Shown here: positions 51,722 to 61,538 of the stretch, in pieces
How positions within the stretch are numbered: the first letter of the stretch is position 1
Layout: each line of letters begins with the position of its first letter
Assembly (NCBI GenBank): GCA_030146915.1
Contig: JASLAT010000011.1
Span: 1 to 64,000, forward strand
From: Tissierellales bacterium
Lineage (GTDB): Bacteria; Bacillota; Clostridia; Tissierellales; Tissierellaceae
Length of the DNA stretch: 64,000 nt
Reading direction: 5' to 3'
Notes under the pieces: model-generated
The model's database searches: none
Told to the model about the DNA's origin: nothing
The model's input: only the letters and a program-made list of their open reading frames with translations
Position numbers and translations under genes: made by a program

Positions 51722-52939
51722 ATGAATAGAAAAGATATTTTAGAATTAAGAAAAAGGTTTACAAAAGAATCAGCTACTTTTACCAAATTTTCTGTTTGCT
51801 TTGTAGACTACAACAAGGATATTTTAATGAAATCAACTGAGAGTTTTTTAACACTAAATGATGAAGAGCTTTTTAAATACTTAGAAATTGCTAAAAAAGT
51901 ACTATCAGGTAGTATCGGTAATAGTTTACTTAAACTTGATTTTTCTAATAAATTAGATAATAGTGGTGATATACAAACATCATTATTTAAACTTAAAAAA
52001 AGTAAATTAAAAGATGATATTTTAATCAACCAGCTATATAAATCTATAATAGAAAATTATGATTATGATGAAAATTATATAATTATATTATTTCATGATA
52101 TTTATGATATTTTAAAAAAAGCAAAGGATAATAAGTTTTTAGATGAATCTGAAGAAATCTTTGAATATATTATTTGTGCAATATGCCCAGTAAAGCTATC
52201 TAAACCAGCACTAAGTTATTTCAAAGATGAAAACACTATAAAGTCAAGAATACAAGATTGGATTATTGAGATGCCCATAAATGGATTTGTTTATCCAGCA
52301 TTTATCGATAGATCTTCAGATGTCAATTCCATAATATATTACACCAAAAACACAAAAAATATTCATAAAGAATTAATGGAAGATGTTTTAGCTTGTAGTA
52401 AAAAAGAAACTATAAGGATTCAACGTGAAAAGTTTAAAACTGTTATAACAGAATCAATAACTGATGATGCTGAAGAAGCAGAAAATATTTATTTAGATGT
52501 TCAGAATAATTTGAGACACCTAATATCAAATGAAGAAGCAATACAATCTCCTCTTGAAAACAATAAAATTACTTTAGATAAAGAAAAACTAGAAGAAGTA
52601 CTTAAAGATAGTAATTTATCTGATGAAAAAATTCAAATTGTAAAATCCTTTTATAAAGAGAGTTTTGATAAATCTATACCTGAAATTGAAAGTTTACTCG
52701 ATAAAAAAGCTATAGAAAGGGTTAATTTTAGAAAAAAAGAATTAAACTTGAAAAAAGAAATTAAAAATTTAAAGGACACTATAAAAACAATAGACCCTAC
52801 TCTTCCAACTGATGCTGATATTATAATTAATGCAAGTCCTGAAAAAATAGATAAAATTAAAACAAAAATGATAGATGGAGAAGAATATATACTAATACCT
52901 ATCGAAGGTGAATCTTTCGATCTTAATAAGACTATTTAA
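51722..52939 (+). CDS. DUF4317 family protein
   Basis: A 405-residue cytoplasmic protein with the DUF4317 N-terminus (MNRKDILELRKRFTKESATF, CFVDYNK). The first 290 residues are the conserved domain, and a C-terminal helical part ends in an acidic segment. The family is widespread in Clostridia and has no known function. GTGAGGT precedes the ATG. Neighbours give no hint. Confidence 0.85.
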   Translation: MNRKDILELRKRFTKESATFTKFSVCFVDYNKDILMKSTESFLTLNDEELFKYLEIAKKVLSGSIGNSLLKLDFSNKLDNSGDIQTSLFKLKKSKLKDDILINQLYKSIIENYDYDENYIIILFHDIYDILKKAKDNKFLDESEEIFEYIICAICPVKLSKPALSYFKDENTIKSRIQDWIIEMPINGFVYPAFIDRSSDVNSIIYYTKNTKNIHKELMEDVLACSKKETIRIQREKFKTVITESITDDAEEAENIYLDVQNNLRHLISNEEAIQSPLENNKITLDKEKLEEVLKDSNLSDEKIQIVKSFYKESFDKSIPEIESLLDKKAIERVNFRKKELNLKKEIKNLKDTIKTIDPTLPTDADIIINASPEKIDKIKTKMIDGEEYILIPIEGESFDLNKTI

Positions 52940-52951
52940 TATACAAACTCT

Positions 52952-52992
52952 AAAAAGTAACATGTATTTTATAAAATACATGTTACTTTTTA
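52952..52992. terminator. Bidirectional terminator between DUF4317 and transglutaminase genes
   Basis: AAAAGTAACATGTATTTT and its complement form a long stem across a small loop, with T/A runs at both ends. Confidence 0.9.
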
Positions 52993-53006
52993 AAGATATT
53001 TTATCT

Positions 53007-53921
53007 CTATTTGTTTAATCCCATTTTTTTTATAAAGTTTTCTTCTCCGTTAGCTTCTGGATAATCGAACTCTTTATCCTTATAATGACTTTTTTTGATA
53101 TCTTTATCAGACTTTAAAAAATAGTCATATCTGATCTTATCTTTTCCCATATCATTCCAAGTTGTATCTATATTATACCAAGCTCCACCTATTTTTACCA
53201 TATTCCAAGCATGATCCTCTCCATCTGGATTTAAACCATTGTAAGCCCTGCCTGTTACATATATATTCTCTAAACCAGATTTATTTGCTATTAAAGAAAA
53301 AGCTTTTGCATATGATTCACATACACCTTTTCCTTTTACAAGAACACCATAAGGAATGTGATCTTCTATGTTATAGCTACCTAGACCATCACTACTATAT
53401 TCAGCATTACTTATTATAAAGTCATGTATTTTTAATACCTTCTCTTCATCAGATAAGTTTTTATTTATTATTTCTTGATTTACAAATTTATCCGCAACTT
53501 TTTTCGCTTCATTCTCGTAGTATTTTAATCTATCTCCATAAATATAACCACCATTTAAGTCTGGATATCTAATTTCTAAAACTATTTCAACTACTTTATC
53601 ACTAGGATAGAAAGGCTTTGTACTTATTGTAGTTCTATTATTACTGTATTTTAATCTATTCTTATTATTCGATTTTGTATAAATATTAACTAATTTTTTA
53701 TTTAACTTTTTACCTGTCCTTAAACTATCAAAATATACTTTTGATAAAGGAATTGTAACTTTACTTGGGTAATTGTTTAAAGTTTTATCGAATATGTTTT
53801 CTAATTCTTTATCACCATATATAATTTTACCACCACCAGTATCTCCAAAATTATCTGCATCTGACCTTATAGGTAAAATTAAAATAATAAGAATAAAGCT
53901 TAATATTTTTTTAAAATTCAT
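53007..53921 (-). CDS. Secreted transglutaminase-like protein
   Basis: A 304-residue protein with an N-terminal signal segment (about 1-23, LSFILIILILPIRSDA). A transglutaminase core has the catalytic cysteine in GKGVCESYAKA, histidine in GEDHAWNMV and aspartate in YNIDTTWND. Such extracellular domains are usually peptidases or cross-linkers acting on the cell wall or surface proteins. It is monocistronic; its substrate is unknown. Confidence 0.88.
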   Translation of the reverse strand: MNFKKILSFILIILILPIRSDADNFGDTGGGKIIYGDKELENIFDKTLNNYPSKVTIPLSKVYFDSLRTGKKLNKKLVNIYTKSNNKNRLKYSNNRTTISTKPFYPSDKVVEIVLEIRYPDLNGGYIYGDRLKYYENEAKKVADKFVNQEIINKNLSDEEKVLKIHDFIISNAEYSSDGLGSYNIEDHIPYGVLVKGKGVCESYAKAFSLIANKSGLENIYVTGRAYNGLNPDGEDHAWNMVKIGGAWYNIDTTWNDMGKDKIRYDYFLKSDKDIKKSHYKDKEFDYPEANGEENFIKKMGLNK

Positions 53922-54050
53922 GACTATAACTCTCCTAAGACTATATTTTTAGCTATTACCTCTAAATATATAAACATTATATGGTAATTTAAAAATAAAA
54001 AATATCCATCTTTAACTTATCTATAGTCATATTTTGCTATCTTATTAATT

Positions 54051-54079
54051 AAAAAAGCAGTAGATTAATCTACTGCTTT
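54051..54079 (-). terminator. Terminator of the exonuclease III gene
   Basis: AAAGCAGTAGATTAATCTAC with TGCTTT makes a long palindromic stem; the minus strand then has six Ts just after the stop at 54082. Confidence 0.88.
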
Positions 54080-54081
54080 AC

Positions 54082-54909
54082 TTAAATTTCTATATTTAGA
54101 TATATTGGTGTATGATCTTGTCTTGGACCAGAGTCTATCATTTCTGATTTAATAACTTTATCTTTTAATCTATCGCTAACTAGCCAATAGTCAATTCTCC
54201 AGCCTGAATTATTAATTTTACTTGTTTTAGCTCTTTGTGCCCACCAAGTATATACCCCTTCTACATCTCCATGTAAATAACGGAAAGTATCTATAAATCC
54301 TCTATTTAGTAAATTAGAAAATCCCTCTCTCTCTTCATCTGTAAATCCAGCTGAATTTCTGTTACTATTAGGATTAGCCAAGTCTATCTCTTTATGAGCA
54401 ACATTAAAATCTCCAGTTGCAATAACAGGCTTATCTTTATCAAGTAATTCTAGATAATTTGCATACTTCTCATCCCAAATTTGCCTATCTTCAAGCCTAT
54501 CAAGGTCACTACCAGCATTTGGAGTATACACTTGAGTTAAATAAAAGTTCTCAAATTCTAAAGTTATTATTCTTCCCTCTGAGTCCATGGTACATGGTGC
54601 TCCTATCTTTGGGAAAGTTGCTATTGGATTATATTTATTTTTATATAAAAACATTGTTCCGGAATAACCTTTTCTAGCTGGTTCAACTGAACTATTCCAA
54701 ACTATTTCATATTTGGGAAACATTTTATCTAAAATTTCTAAATGTTTCTTTGTAGGTCCCGTACTTCTAAGCTTAGTTTCTTGTATAGCTATAACATCTG
54801 CATCATACTCTATTATGGTGTCTAAAACTTCCCTAGACATAACTGCCCTATTAGATTCTGCTGTTAAAGCTGCATTTAATGAATCAATATTCCATGAAAT
54901 TAACTTCAT
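54082..54909 (-). CDS. xth: Exodeoxyribonuclease III family nuclease
   Basis: A 275-residue exonuclease/endonuclease/phosphatase enzyme acting on abasic sites in base-excision repair. Motifs are ISWNIDSL, IQETKLRS with the metal-binding glutamate, TQVYTPNAGSD, GDFNVAH, WRIDYWLVSDR and the terminal DH in RQDHTPI. The length is right for XthA. GGAGGA precedes the ATG. It stands alone. Confidence 0.93.
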   Translation of the reverse strand: MKLISWNIDSLNAALTAESNRAVMSREVLDTIIEYDADVIAIQETKLRSTGPTKKHLEILDKMFPKYEIVWNSSVEPARKGYSGTMFLYKNKYNPIATFPKIGAPCTMDSEGRIITLEFENFYLTQVYTPNAGSDLDRLEDRQIWDEKYANYLELLDKDKPVIATGDFNVAHKEIDLANPNSNRNSAGFTDEEREGFSNLLNRGFIDTFRYLHGDVEGVYTWWAQRAKTSKINNSGWRIDYWLVSDRLKDKVIKSEMIDSGPRQDHTPIYLNIEI

Positions 54910-55132
54910 TATCTTCCTCCTATTTTCTATAAATCTTATGTCTTTACACTATATATAATTCTACTATAGAAGACAGTTTATATCCAGGTTAAGAATAATA
55001 ATTCCTCGTATTAACCTATATTAGACCTTATGTCTTTGATATATTATAATTAAGATGATAATTTTACATTAACTTTGTTTTTTATACTAAATATACTTTA
55101 TGATATAAGTTATTTATAAAGTTATTCAATAA

Positions 55133-55169
55133 AAAACGATAGTAGTTTAAATTAATACTACTATCGTTT
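55133..55169 (-). terminator. Terminator of the SLH/tyrosine phosphatase gene
   Basis: A perfect 13-bp stem AAACGATAGTAGT with ACTACTATCGTTT, followed by six Ts on the minus strand. Confidence 0.9.
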
Positions 55170-55181
55170 AACACCTTTAAA

Positions 55182-56813
55182 TTATGCTACTTGCTTATTT
55201 TCTATAGCTCCACTTAATAATAACTTAATCTTACCTATCTCTTCTTTAGTTAAACCAATTATATTTTCTAGATACTCCTCTGTTTTTTCCGCTAAGTTAA
55301 TCTTATATAGTTCCTCTTCTTTTTCGACTCCACTAATCATTTTTAAAGACTTAAGAACATTTGATTCAGCTATTTTATCATATTGTTTTGTTCCTTTTTT
55401 TACAAAATAAAAGTTTTCATAAGTAGTCATATAATCTTCTTTTATTTCATCAACACTAGCTCCCATTAAGGCTTCTAATACTATAGAAGCAAATCCAGCT
55501 CTATCTTTACCTTCATTACAATGTACTAAAAAAGGTCCTTCATTTTCTGATAAAAACTTAAAACCTCTTCGTAATTTATTTTGAAAGTCTTCACTTTCAA
55601 AATCGACTCCCATGTTTAAAAATATTACTTTCCCATTTTCATATAATTCTTTGTAATAAGGAGAATTAAAGTTATCTTGTTCAAAATAAGATTCTAACTC
55701 TTCTTTAGAATCTGCTAAATTAATAACTGTGTTTATCCTATGCTTTTTTAATAGTTTATCTGCATAGCTAGCCCTACCTATTTCAGGGTTTATAGGAGAG
55801 GAACTTCTATATAATGTTTCCTTTACTATATTCCCCATAGATATCTCTCTAAAGTTAGCAAAAACTTCATCACTTTCATAGTCTTCCCTTATATTTGTAC
55901 GATACTTATCTATGCTCCTTATCTCATACTCATCTTTATATCCTTCTTTATCATCCATTGCAAAACTTATAGAGGTTCCCTTAACAGCACCATATGTTTT
56001 AGAAAAATTCCCCATATTTATTGCAACCATTATTTTTCCATTTTCCTTATCAGCTAATATAATTTCCTTCCTATTATCTACATTAGAATAATTATCCCCA
56101 TAAGGTGCCGTCAGTAAATTATCATTTACCTTAATTTTTAATATATCACCAAGCTCAAAACCTGCAGATTTAAAATCATCTAAATTGATTGATGTAGTAA
56201 TGTTTCCATATTTACTTACATCTAAAACTGTACCTGTTAATACTTGGTCTTTTACATTATTTTTTATACTGTCTAGGTTTAAAAGAATTTTTAAAAATTC
56301 AGCTTTACTAGCAAGTTTTTTAGGATTTATATATCCCTTATCATTACCTACCATAATACCTAAATTATATAAGACTGCTATTCTATCTCTATAATCATCA
56401 GATATATCTTTATAATCTAAAACATTTTTCAGTTTGTTATTACTAGTATCATATTTCAGTTCTAAGCTCTTAGTATATCTAGAGATTATATCTGCCAGTT
56501 CCTGGCGAGTTAAATCTTGATCCCAAGTTATATTACTATCACTTATTATCTGATTTTCATGAGCCCAATTTTTTACATTTTCTTCAGTTATTACTTCATT
56601 ACTTCTATTTTCAATCCTAAAAAGTGAATCTAAAACATATCTATAGTCTACACTATCTAATATATCTTCCGATTCTTTTATAATATTATTTTTAATACCA
56701 AACTCTAAAGGCTCTTGATACCATCTAACTGCAACCTTCCCATAGCTATTTATGCTAATAGAAAATATTAAAATAAATATTAGCAAAGTAGAAATACTTT
56801 TTTTACTATTCAT
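55182..56813 (-). CDS. Secreted SLH-domain protein with tyrosine phosphatase domain
   Basis: A 543-residue exported protein. After a signal peptide (1-25) come SLH-type repeats (about 60-170; the clearest has ISDDYRDRIAVLYNLGIMVG and the LASKAEFLKILLNL helix), a beta-rich middle, and a C-terminal Y_phosphatase3-type domain. The P-loop is VHCNEGKDRAGF with catalytic C432 and the C-x5-R signature. SLH repeats bind secondary wall polymers, so the phosphatase probably works at the cell surface on protein or inositol phosphates. It is monocistronic with a strong terminator. It is longer than ordinary secreted phosphatases because of the anchor. Confidence 0.85.
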   Translation of the reverse strand: MNSKKSISTLLIFILIFSISINSYGKVAVRWYQEPLEFGIKNNIIKESEDILDSVDYRYVLDSLFRIENRSNEVITEENVKNWAHENQIISDSNITWDQDLTRQELADIISRYTKSLELKYDTSNNKLKNVLDYKDISDDYRDRIAVLYNLGIMVGNDKGYINPKKLASKAEFLKILLNLDSIKNNVKDQVLTGTVLDVSKYGNITTSINLDDFKSAGFELGDILKIKVNDNLLTAPYGDNYSNVDNRKEIILADKENGKIMVAINMGNFSKTYGAVKGTSISFAMDDKEGYKDEYEIRSIDKYRTNIREDYESDEVFANFREISMGNIVKETLYRSSSPINPEIGRASYADKLLKKHRINTVINLADSKEELESYFEQDNFNSPYYKELYENGKVIFLNMGVDFESEDFQNKLRRGFKFLSENEGPFLVHCNEGKDRAGFASIVLEALMGASVDEIKEDYMTTYENFYFVKKGTKQYDKIAESNVLKSLKMISGVEKEEELYKINLAEKTEEYLENIIGLTKEEIGKIKLLLSGAIENKQVA

Positions 56814-56955
56814 AATACTCCTCCTTTTATACTCTTAATTATTTATACTTTAAATAATAATATAAATTTATAATATTATTTATAAACTATTATTTATAAT
56901 TATTCTATCAATATCTTACAATATAATTTCTTGAAAAATAAATACAAAGCTTTAT

Positions 56956-57696
56956 TTAAATAAGTTTTTTTAATCTATCTTTTGCTAAGTCTTTAATGGC
57001 AAGTTTATTAGCTTCTTTTGAAACCTTCTTATATTTTTTAATAGACTCCTCTATTCTTCCCTCTTTTTCATCTATATATCCTAAAGCATATAGTACTTCA
57101 AGTCTAAATCTGTTACTCATCTTTTCTTTCGGATAAGATTCAAACAATTTTTTACTTAATTCATAATTTTTTTCATATATGTACTTGTTTGCCTTTAAAA
57201 TCTTTATTTGATCTATAAGCTTATCACTCTTCTCTACTAAATTTAAAGCCTTATCATAAGACTGCATAGCTGAACTTTCATCATTTAAATTAAATTGAGT
57301 AATCATTAAAGCAGTATAATAATAAATAGGAAAATTATTAGTACTGGGTAGTTTTTCTCTATCTACCTTATTTAAATATTCCAAACTTTTTTTATAATCT
57401 CTTAAGCTAATATAAGCTATAGCTAAATCAAAATTATATAAACTATTTAACTCTTTATCCTTTCCAGCATATTTATAAGCTTGGTGTGTTTTAATAATAA
57501 ATTCTTCAGGGTCTAATTTTTCTTCTAAAATACCATATCTTTTCCTTTGCTTCTGACCTATGTATATAATATATCCAATAGTAATAATACTAACAGTTAA
57601 TACTCCACCCTTTAAATATCCTAACTTTAAAAACTTATTTGTTATAAATCCAATAGCTAAGGTAGGTATAATTAAAAAATATTTATTAATCATCAT
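56956..57696 (-). CDS. Membrane-anchored TPR-repeat protein
   Basis: A 246-residue protein with two N-terminal membrane helices (about 5-48) and about four tetratricopeptide-like repeats (NFDLAIAYISLRDYKKSLEYL; TALMITQFNLNDESSAMQSY; YALGYIDEKEGRIEESIKKYKKV). TPR proteins scaffold complexes; the partner is unknown. GGAGG lies seven bases before ATG 57696. It is the last gene before the CRISPR array, transcribed leftward. Confidence 0.8.
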   Translation of the reverse strand: MMINKYFLIIPTLAIGFITNKFLKLGYLKGGVLTVSIITIGYIIYIGQKQRKRYGILEEKLDPEEFIIKTHQAYKYAGKDKELNSLYNFDLAIAYISLRDYKKSLEYLNKVDREKLPSTNNFPIYYYTALMITQFNLNDESSAMQSYDKALNLVEKSDKLIDQIKILKANKYIYEKNYELSKKLFESYPKEKMSNRFRLEVLYALGYIDEKEGRIEESIKKYKKVSKEANKLAIKDLAKDRLKKLI

Positions 57697-57894
57697 GGTA
57701 TCTCCTCCAATTATAATAATTATCTAAATATAACATTTAAATAATCATTTTTCTCTTATATTTAATTTAACACTTAAATTAGAATAGGGGTATATAGTTT
57801 AAATAGTTATAAAAAAATTATATCGGTTTAATTATAATAAATTTATATTCAAATATTTCAATCTTAGCCGCATTAAAGGTATTTACCTTACTCA

Positions 57895-59578
57895 TTTACA
57901 TTCTACTATAGTTCTATTAACTGTATTAAAATAAATAGAATTGATGATGTAGATAACATCTTTACATTCTACTATAGTTCTATTAACTGAAGCTAAAGAA
58001 TTGGGAGTTAGTCAATCTAATCTTACTTTACATTCTACTATAGTTCTATTAACTGATCACTAAAGTTGATAAGATACCTTACAATAACCGCTTTACATTC
58101 TACTATAGTTCTATTAACTGAAAGAGATATGTTCGCTTTAAGAGCAACTATGCATATCTTTACATTCTACTATAGTTCTATTAACTGTCTATAAGGAGGT
58201 GGGGATATGCGAGATATTGAGAGAGCTTTACATTCTACTATAGTTCTATTAACTGTAATTCATATTGAACTTTACCAGACTTCAATAAAACCTTTACATT
58301 CTACTATAGTTCTATTAACTGTCAATGTAGAAGAGTATAAGTAATACAGCCAAAGCCTTTACATTCTACTATAGTTCTATTAACTGCTCCTTTATCAGTA
58401 GTTACTTCTAGTATTGGAGATGGCTTTACATTCTACTATAGTTCTATTAACTGGCAGTAGTTATGCCTAGTTCAAGCAGCTTACTAAGCTTTACATTCTA
58501 CTATAGTTCTATTAACTGTATCCCGCCTATCTCTATCTCTAATTCCTTTAAGTCTTTACATTCTACTATAGTTCTATTAACTGAATCATCCGAGGTTATC
58601 TGTTGTTTGTAGCCAATCTTCTTTACATTCTACTATAGTTCTATTAACTGGCTAATGATGCAACAGCAATTGGAGTACTTTTAAACTTTACATTCTACTA
58701 TAGTTCTATTAACTGTGAAGATCTTATTTTAACAGCTAGATGGAAAAATACTACCTTTACATTCTACTATAGTTCTATTAACTGTGGATGCCGATACTGC
58801 AGCAAGTGTTCTTACTAATACAACTTTACATTCTACTATAGTTCTATTAACTGATCTTCGTGGCCCTCATTCATATTGATAACAGATATCTTTACATTCT
58901 ACTATAGTTCTATTAACTGATATTTCAAACTTTTGGATCTATACTTCAGGGAGATCTTTACATTCTACTATAGTTCTATTAACTGAACGTGCATTTACAA
59001 TGAGTATATCAGGTGCTTTTACCTTTACATTCTACTATAGTTCTATTAACTGGATGATATTAAGTTTAAACGCTTATAGTAACACCGCTTTACATTCTAC
59101 TATAGTTCTATTAACTGGAGCAGTTGCTATGGCTATTGGACCACTTTTAAAGGGCTTTACATTCTACTATAGTTCTATTAACTGATGGGAGGCGAAGCTG
59201 GTTATATACTAGCTGATAACTTTACATTCTACTATAGTTCTATTAACTGGATGAACCAGACTTACCAGGTAAGTTACCTCAGGTCTTTACATTCTACTAT
59301 AGTTCTATTAACTGTAAAGATACAGTTGTATCTGTGACACTTTCAACAGACTTTACATTCTACTATAGTTCTATTAACTGGGGGAAATAGTCCCCTCTAC
59401 TTTAAGGAGGTAAAGTACTTTACATTCTACTATAGTTCTATTAACTGGACCTGTTCTACCTTTTTTATATCTGTAATTTCTTGCTTTACATTCTACTATA
59501 GTTCTATTAACTGTTACTGGTGCCCTAAGCAATCACTTAAGAGTTTAGCTTTACATTCTACTATAGTTCTATTAACTG
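57895..59578 (-). CRISPR. Type I-B CRISPR array, 26 repeats and 25 spacers
   Basis: Twenty-six copies of a 30-base repeat; in the transcribed (minus) direction it begins CAGTTAATAG and ends GAATGTAAAG, with a central CTATAG palindrome, like the ATGTAAA-ending repeats of clostridial type I-B systems. Spacers are 35-39 bases and all different. Repeats are otherwise identical; only the copy at 57895 has a changed last base (57894 A instead of C on the plus strand), which marks it as leader-distal. The cas2 end (59578) is therefore the leader-proximal side, and transcription runs leftward with the cas genes. Several spacers look phage-derived. Confidence 0.98.
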
Positions 59579-59754
59579 CCTACCAGCTGTATCCCTTATA
59601 TTATCTAAGCTTTAATAGTGATTTCTATCGACCTAATAGAATATCTATAAAAGTATAAAATTTGTTTTTTATAATTTGTGCATTTTAGTCTAAAACGTGT
59701 TAGTTTAAACATTTGTCAACCTCTCATATTAACGAGTATATCAACAGTCGACAA
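59579..59754 (-). promoter_or_regulatory. CRISPR leader region
   Basis: An AT-rich 176-bp stretch between cas2 and the first repeat. On the minus strand it contains TTGACA (59714-59719), and a TATACT nearer the array. A repeat-like fragment at 59610-59639 shares the first five bases with the plus-strand repeat but little else. It should hold the array promoter and integration signals. Confidence 0.65.
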
Positions 59755-60033
59755 TTAAAATATATTTGAGTTTAAATCATCTTCTTTACCAAGAAATTCT
59801 TTTTTCACCCATTTTTCCGATCTACTACTAAAAATAATTATTGAGTCTTTATCTTTTCTAATATACTTTTTTAACTCTGATTTCAATGAATACAATTGAA
59901 GCTCAGTTAATTTTCCTTCAAATACAGATTTTTGTATATTCGTTAAGTATCTCTTACATATTTTAAATATATTTCTTGATATATAAGGGCCTTTTTCATC
60001 AGCTATTATATCATATATTAATAAAACATACAT
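59755..60033 (-). CDS. cas2: CRISPR-associated endonuclease Cas2
   Basis: A 92-residue ferredoxin-fold protein with the Cas2 N-terminal VLLIYDI strand and conserved aspartate, and the QKSVFEGKLTE segment. It forms the spacer-integration complex with Cas1. The start is ATG 60033 with GGTGGT upstream, two bases after the cas1 stop; a GTG at 60045 is in frame but lies within that ribosome site region. Confidence 0.95.
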   Translation of the reverse strand: MYVLLIYDIIADEKGPYISRNIFKICKRYLTNIQKSVFEGKLTELQLYSLKSELKKYIRKDKDSIIIFSSRSEKWVKKEFLGKEDDLNSNIF

Positions 60034-60035
60034 TT

Positions 60036-61055
60036 TTACCACCACATTTTAAAGCTCTCATATTTTTTCTCACCTATTAAATGTTTTATTAACTTATAAC
60101 ACTCTAATCTAACTAAGTATCGATATGATACATCTCTGTCTAGTTCCCTATGCTTAATGGTTCTATCTAATGAATTATTATATTCTTGTATTATTTTCTT
60201 TCTAGAATTATTTTTCAAGTATAAAAAATTAGACTCTTTTTCGAAATCACTCCTTGTTATTTGTTTTCTATTTAATAAAGAAAATATTAATCTATCTACA
60301 ATAATTGGTTTAAAAACCTCTGAAACATCTAAAGATAAAGAAAATCTTTTTACTCCTGGTTCATGAAGATAACTTATAGTTGGATCCATTTGTGTTTTAT
60401 ATATTTCTGATAAAACAGTAGTATAGAATAATGAATTTATAAAAGAAATCATTGAATTAATCATATTATTAGGTGGTCTCCTGACTCTTTTTTCAAATCT
60501 AATATCTTGATTTATAATTTTATTCCATGTTCTGTAGTAATTTCTCCTTATATTACCCTCTAGACCCATTAAAGCTTCTATTGTGTTCATATATTTTATC
60601 TTATTATTCAAAGATTTTATCTTTTTCATATCAGCATTTAAATCAATTCCTCTATTATTATAATATCTAAGGTTTCTATATATATTATGTGTAGCTGCAT
60701 ATACTAATTCTTTCGCTATATATATCCTTTTATCTTCTTCAATATAATGTAGAACCTGTTTAACTAATAAATCACCACTAATAGCTTCTTTTTTAGGAAA
60801 AAATGTACCTGAATAAAATCCGTAATAATTATATATATGCAATTTAATAGCCTTCTGTGATATAAAATTCAAAAATTTACTATTTAGATCCACCTCTCCA
60901 AATACATATATATCTTCAACTATCTCTGATTTTATATTTCTTCTATCTTCATCTGCCTCTATAAGTATATTATTATCTTTTCTACGAAGCCTACAATTTT
61001 GAAATATATAAAATTCCTTACCGATAATATCACCCCTAAACAAAACATAAATCAT
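60036..61055 (-). CDS. cas1: CRISPR-associated endonuclease Cas1, start codon unclear
   Basis: A type I-B Cas1 integrase of about 330 residues. The catalytic Glu is in GLEGNIRRNYY, His in SYLHEPG and Asp in LSLDVSE. Homologues begin close to the EFYIFQNCRLRRKDNN strand, which here follows ATC 61025; GGTGA (61030-61034) lies four bases before it and just after the cas4 TAG stop. The conventional starts (ATG 61055, TTG 61043) lie inside cas4 with no ribosome site. I give the ATG as outer limit but favour 61025. It inserts new spacers with Cas2; Cas4 precedes and cas2 follows. Confidence 0.93.
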   Translation of the reverse strand: MIYVLFRGDIIGKEFYIFQNCRLRRKDNNILIEADEDRRNIKSEIVEDIYVFGEVDLNSKFLNFISQKAIKLHIYNYYGFYSGTFFPKKEAISGDLLVKQVLHYIEEDKRIYIAKELVYAATHNIYRNLRYYNNRGIDLNADMKKIKSLNNKIKYMNTIEALMGLEGNIRRNYYRTWNKIINQDIRFEKRVRRPPNNMINSMISFINSLFYTTVLSEIYKTQMDPTISYLHEPGVKRFSLSLDVSEVFKPIIVDRLIFSLLNRKQITRSDFEKESNFLYLKNNSRKKIIQEYNNSLDRTIKHRELDRDVSYRYLVRLECYKLIKHLIGEKKYESFKMWW

Positions 61056-61527
61056 AATAGGAACATTTTTTACAATATGGCTTTTTATTAACTTTTATAG
61101 GATAACTGCTATTAATAACTCTATTTATTTCATCTATCTTAATTTTAATCAATTTTTGATCTTTATCATCTAAGAAAACTTCAGTTCTTTTTCTAAGAGT
61201 AGGATAGTCCAGTATTCCCTTTTCTATATTAATGCCTTTTTTCTGTAAGATATAGATATAATACTTTACTTGCCATATTGATGCATGTTCTAACTTATCA
61301 GATTTTTTTATTTCATGAATTATATTCCAGTCTTCTAGAAAGTCTATATTTATTTTATCATCAATTAAAATTTGCTTCCTTTCCTTTGAGTAACTATCTT
61401 CATCTATTATCTTCCCTATATTAACCAAATCACTTGTATTTTCCATACTAATACCTTTTGAAAAATACCATAATCTCTTATCACATATTTCATGATAGTA
61501 AATCATAACTCCTGTAATTTGCTTCAT
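61036..61527 (-). CDS. cas4: CRISPR-associated exonuclease Cas4
   Basis: A 163-residue RecB-like nuclease with four Fe-S cysteines: one in HEICDKRLWYF near residue 15 and three in PYCKKCSYYDLC at the C terminus. The PD-(D/E)xK core has HEIKKSDKLEHASIWQVKYY. It trims and selects spacer precursors for Cas1-Cas2. AAGGGATG precedes the ATG, 11 bases after cas3 ends. Confidence 0.93.
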   Translation of the reverse strand: MKQITGVMIYYHEICDKRLWYFSKGISMENTSDLVNIGKIIDEDSYSKERKQILIDDKINIDFLEDWNIIHEIKKSDKLEHASIWQVKYYIYILQKKGINIEKGILDYPTLRKRTEVFLDDKDQKLIKIKIDEINRVINSSYPIKVNKKPYCKKCSYYDLCFV

Positions 61528-61538
61528 ATAATCATCCC

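Noticed and set aside
59000..59185. Open frame running through CRISPR repeats
   Set aside because: It spans repeat and spacer units and has no ribosome site; an artefact of the array.
59610..59639. Possible 27th, degenerate CRISPR repeat at the leader side
   Set aside because: Only about 12 of 30 positions match, and decay is expected at the other end; treated as leader.
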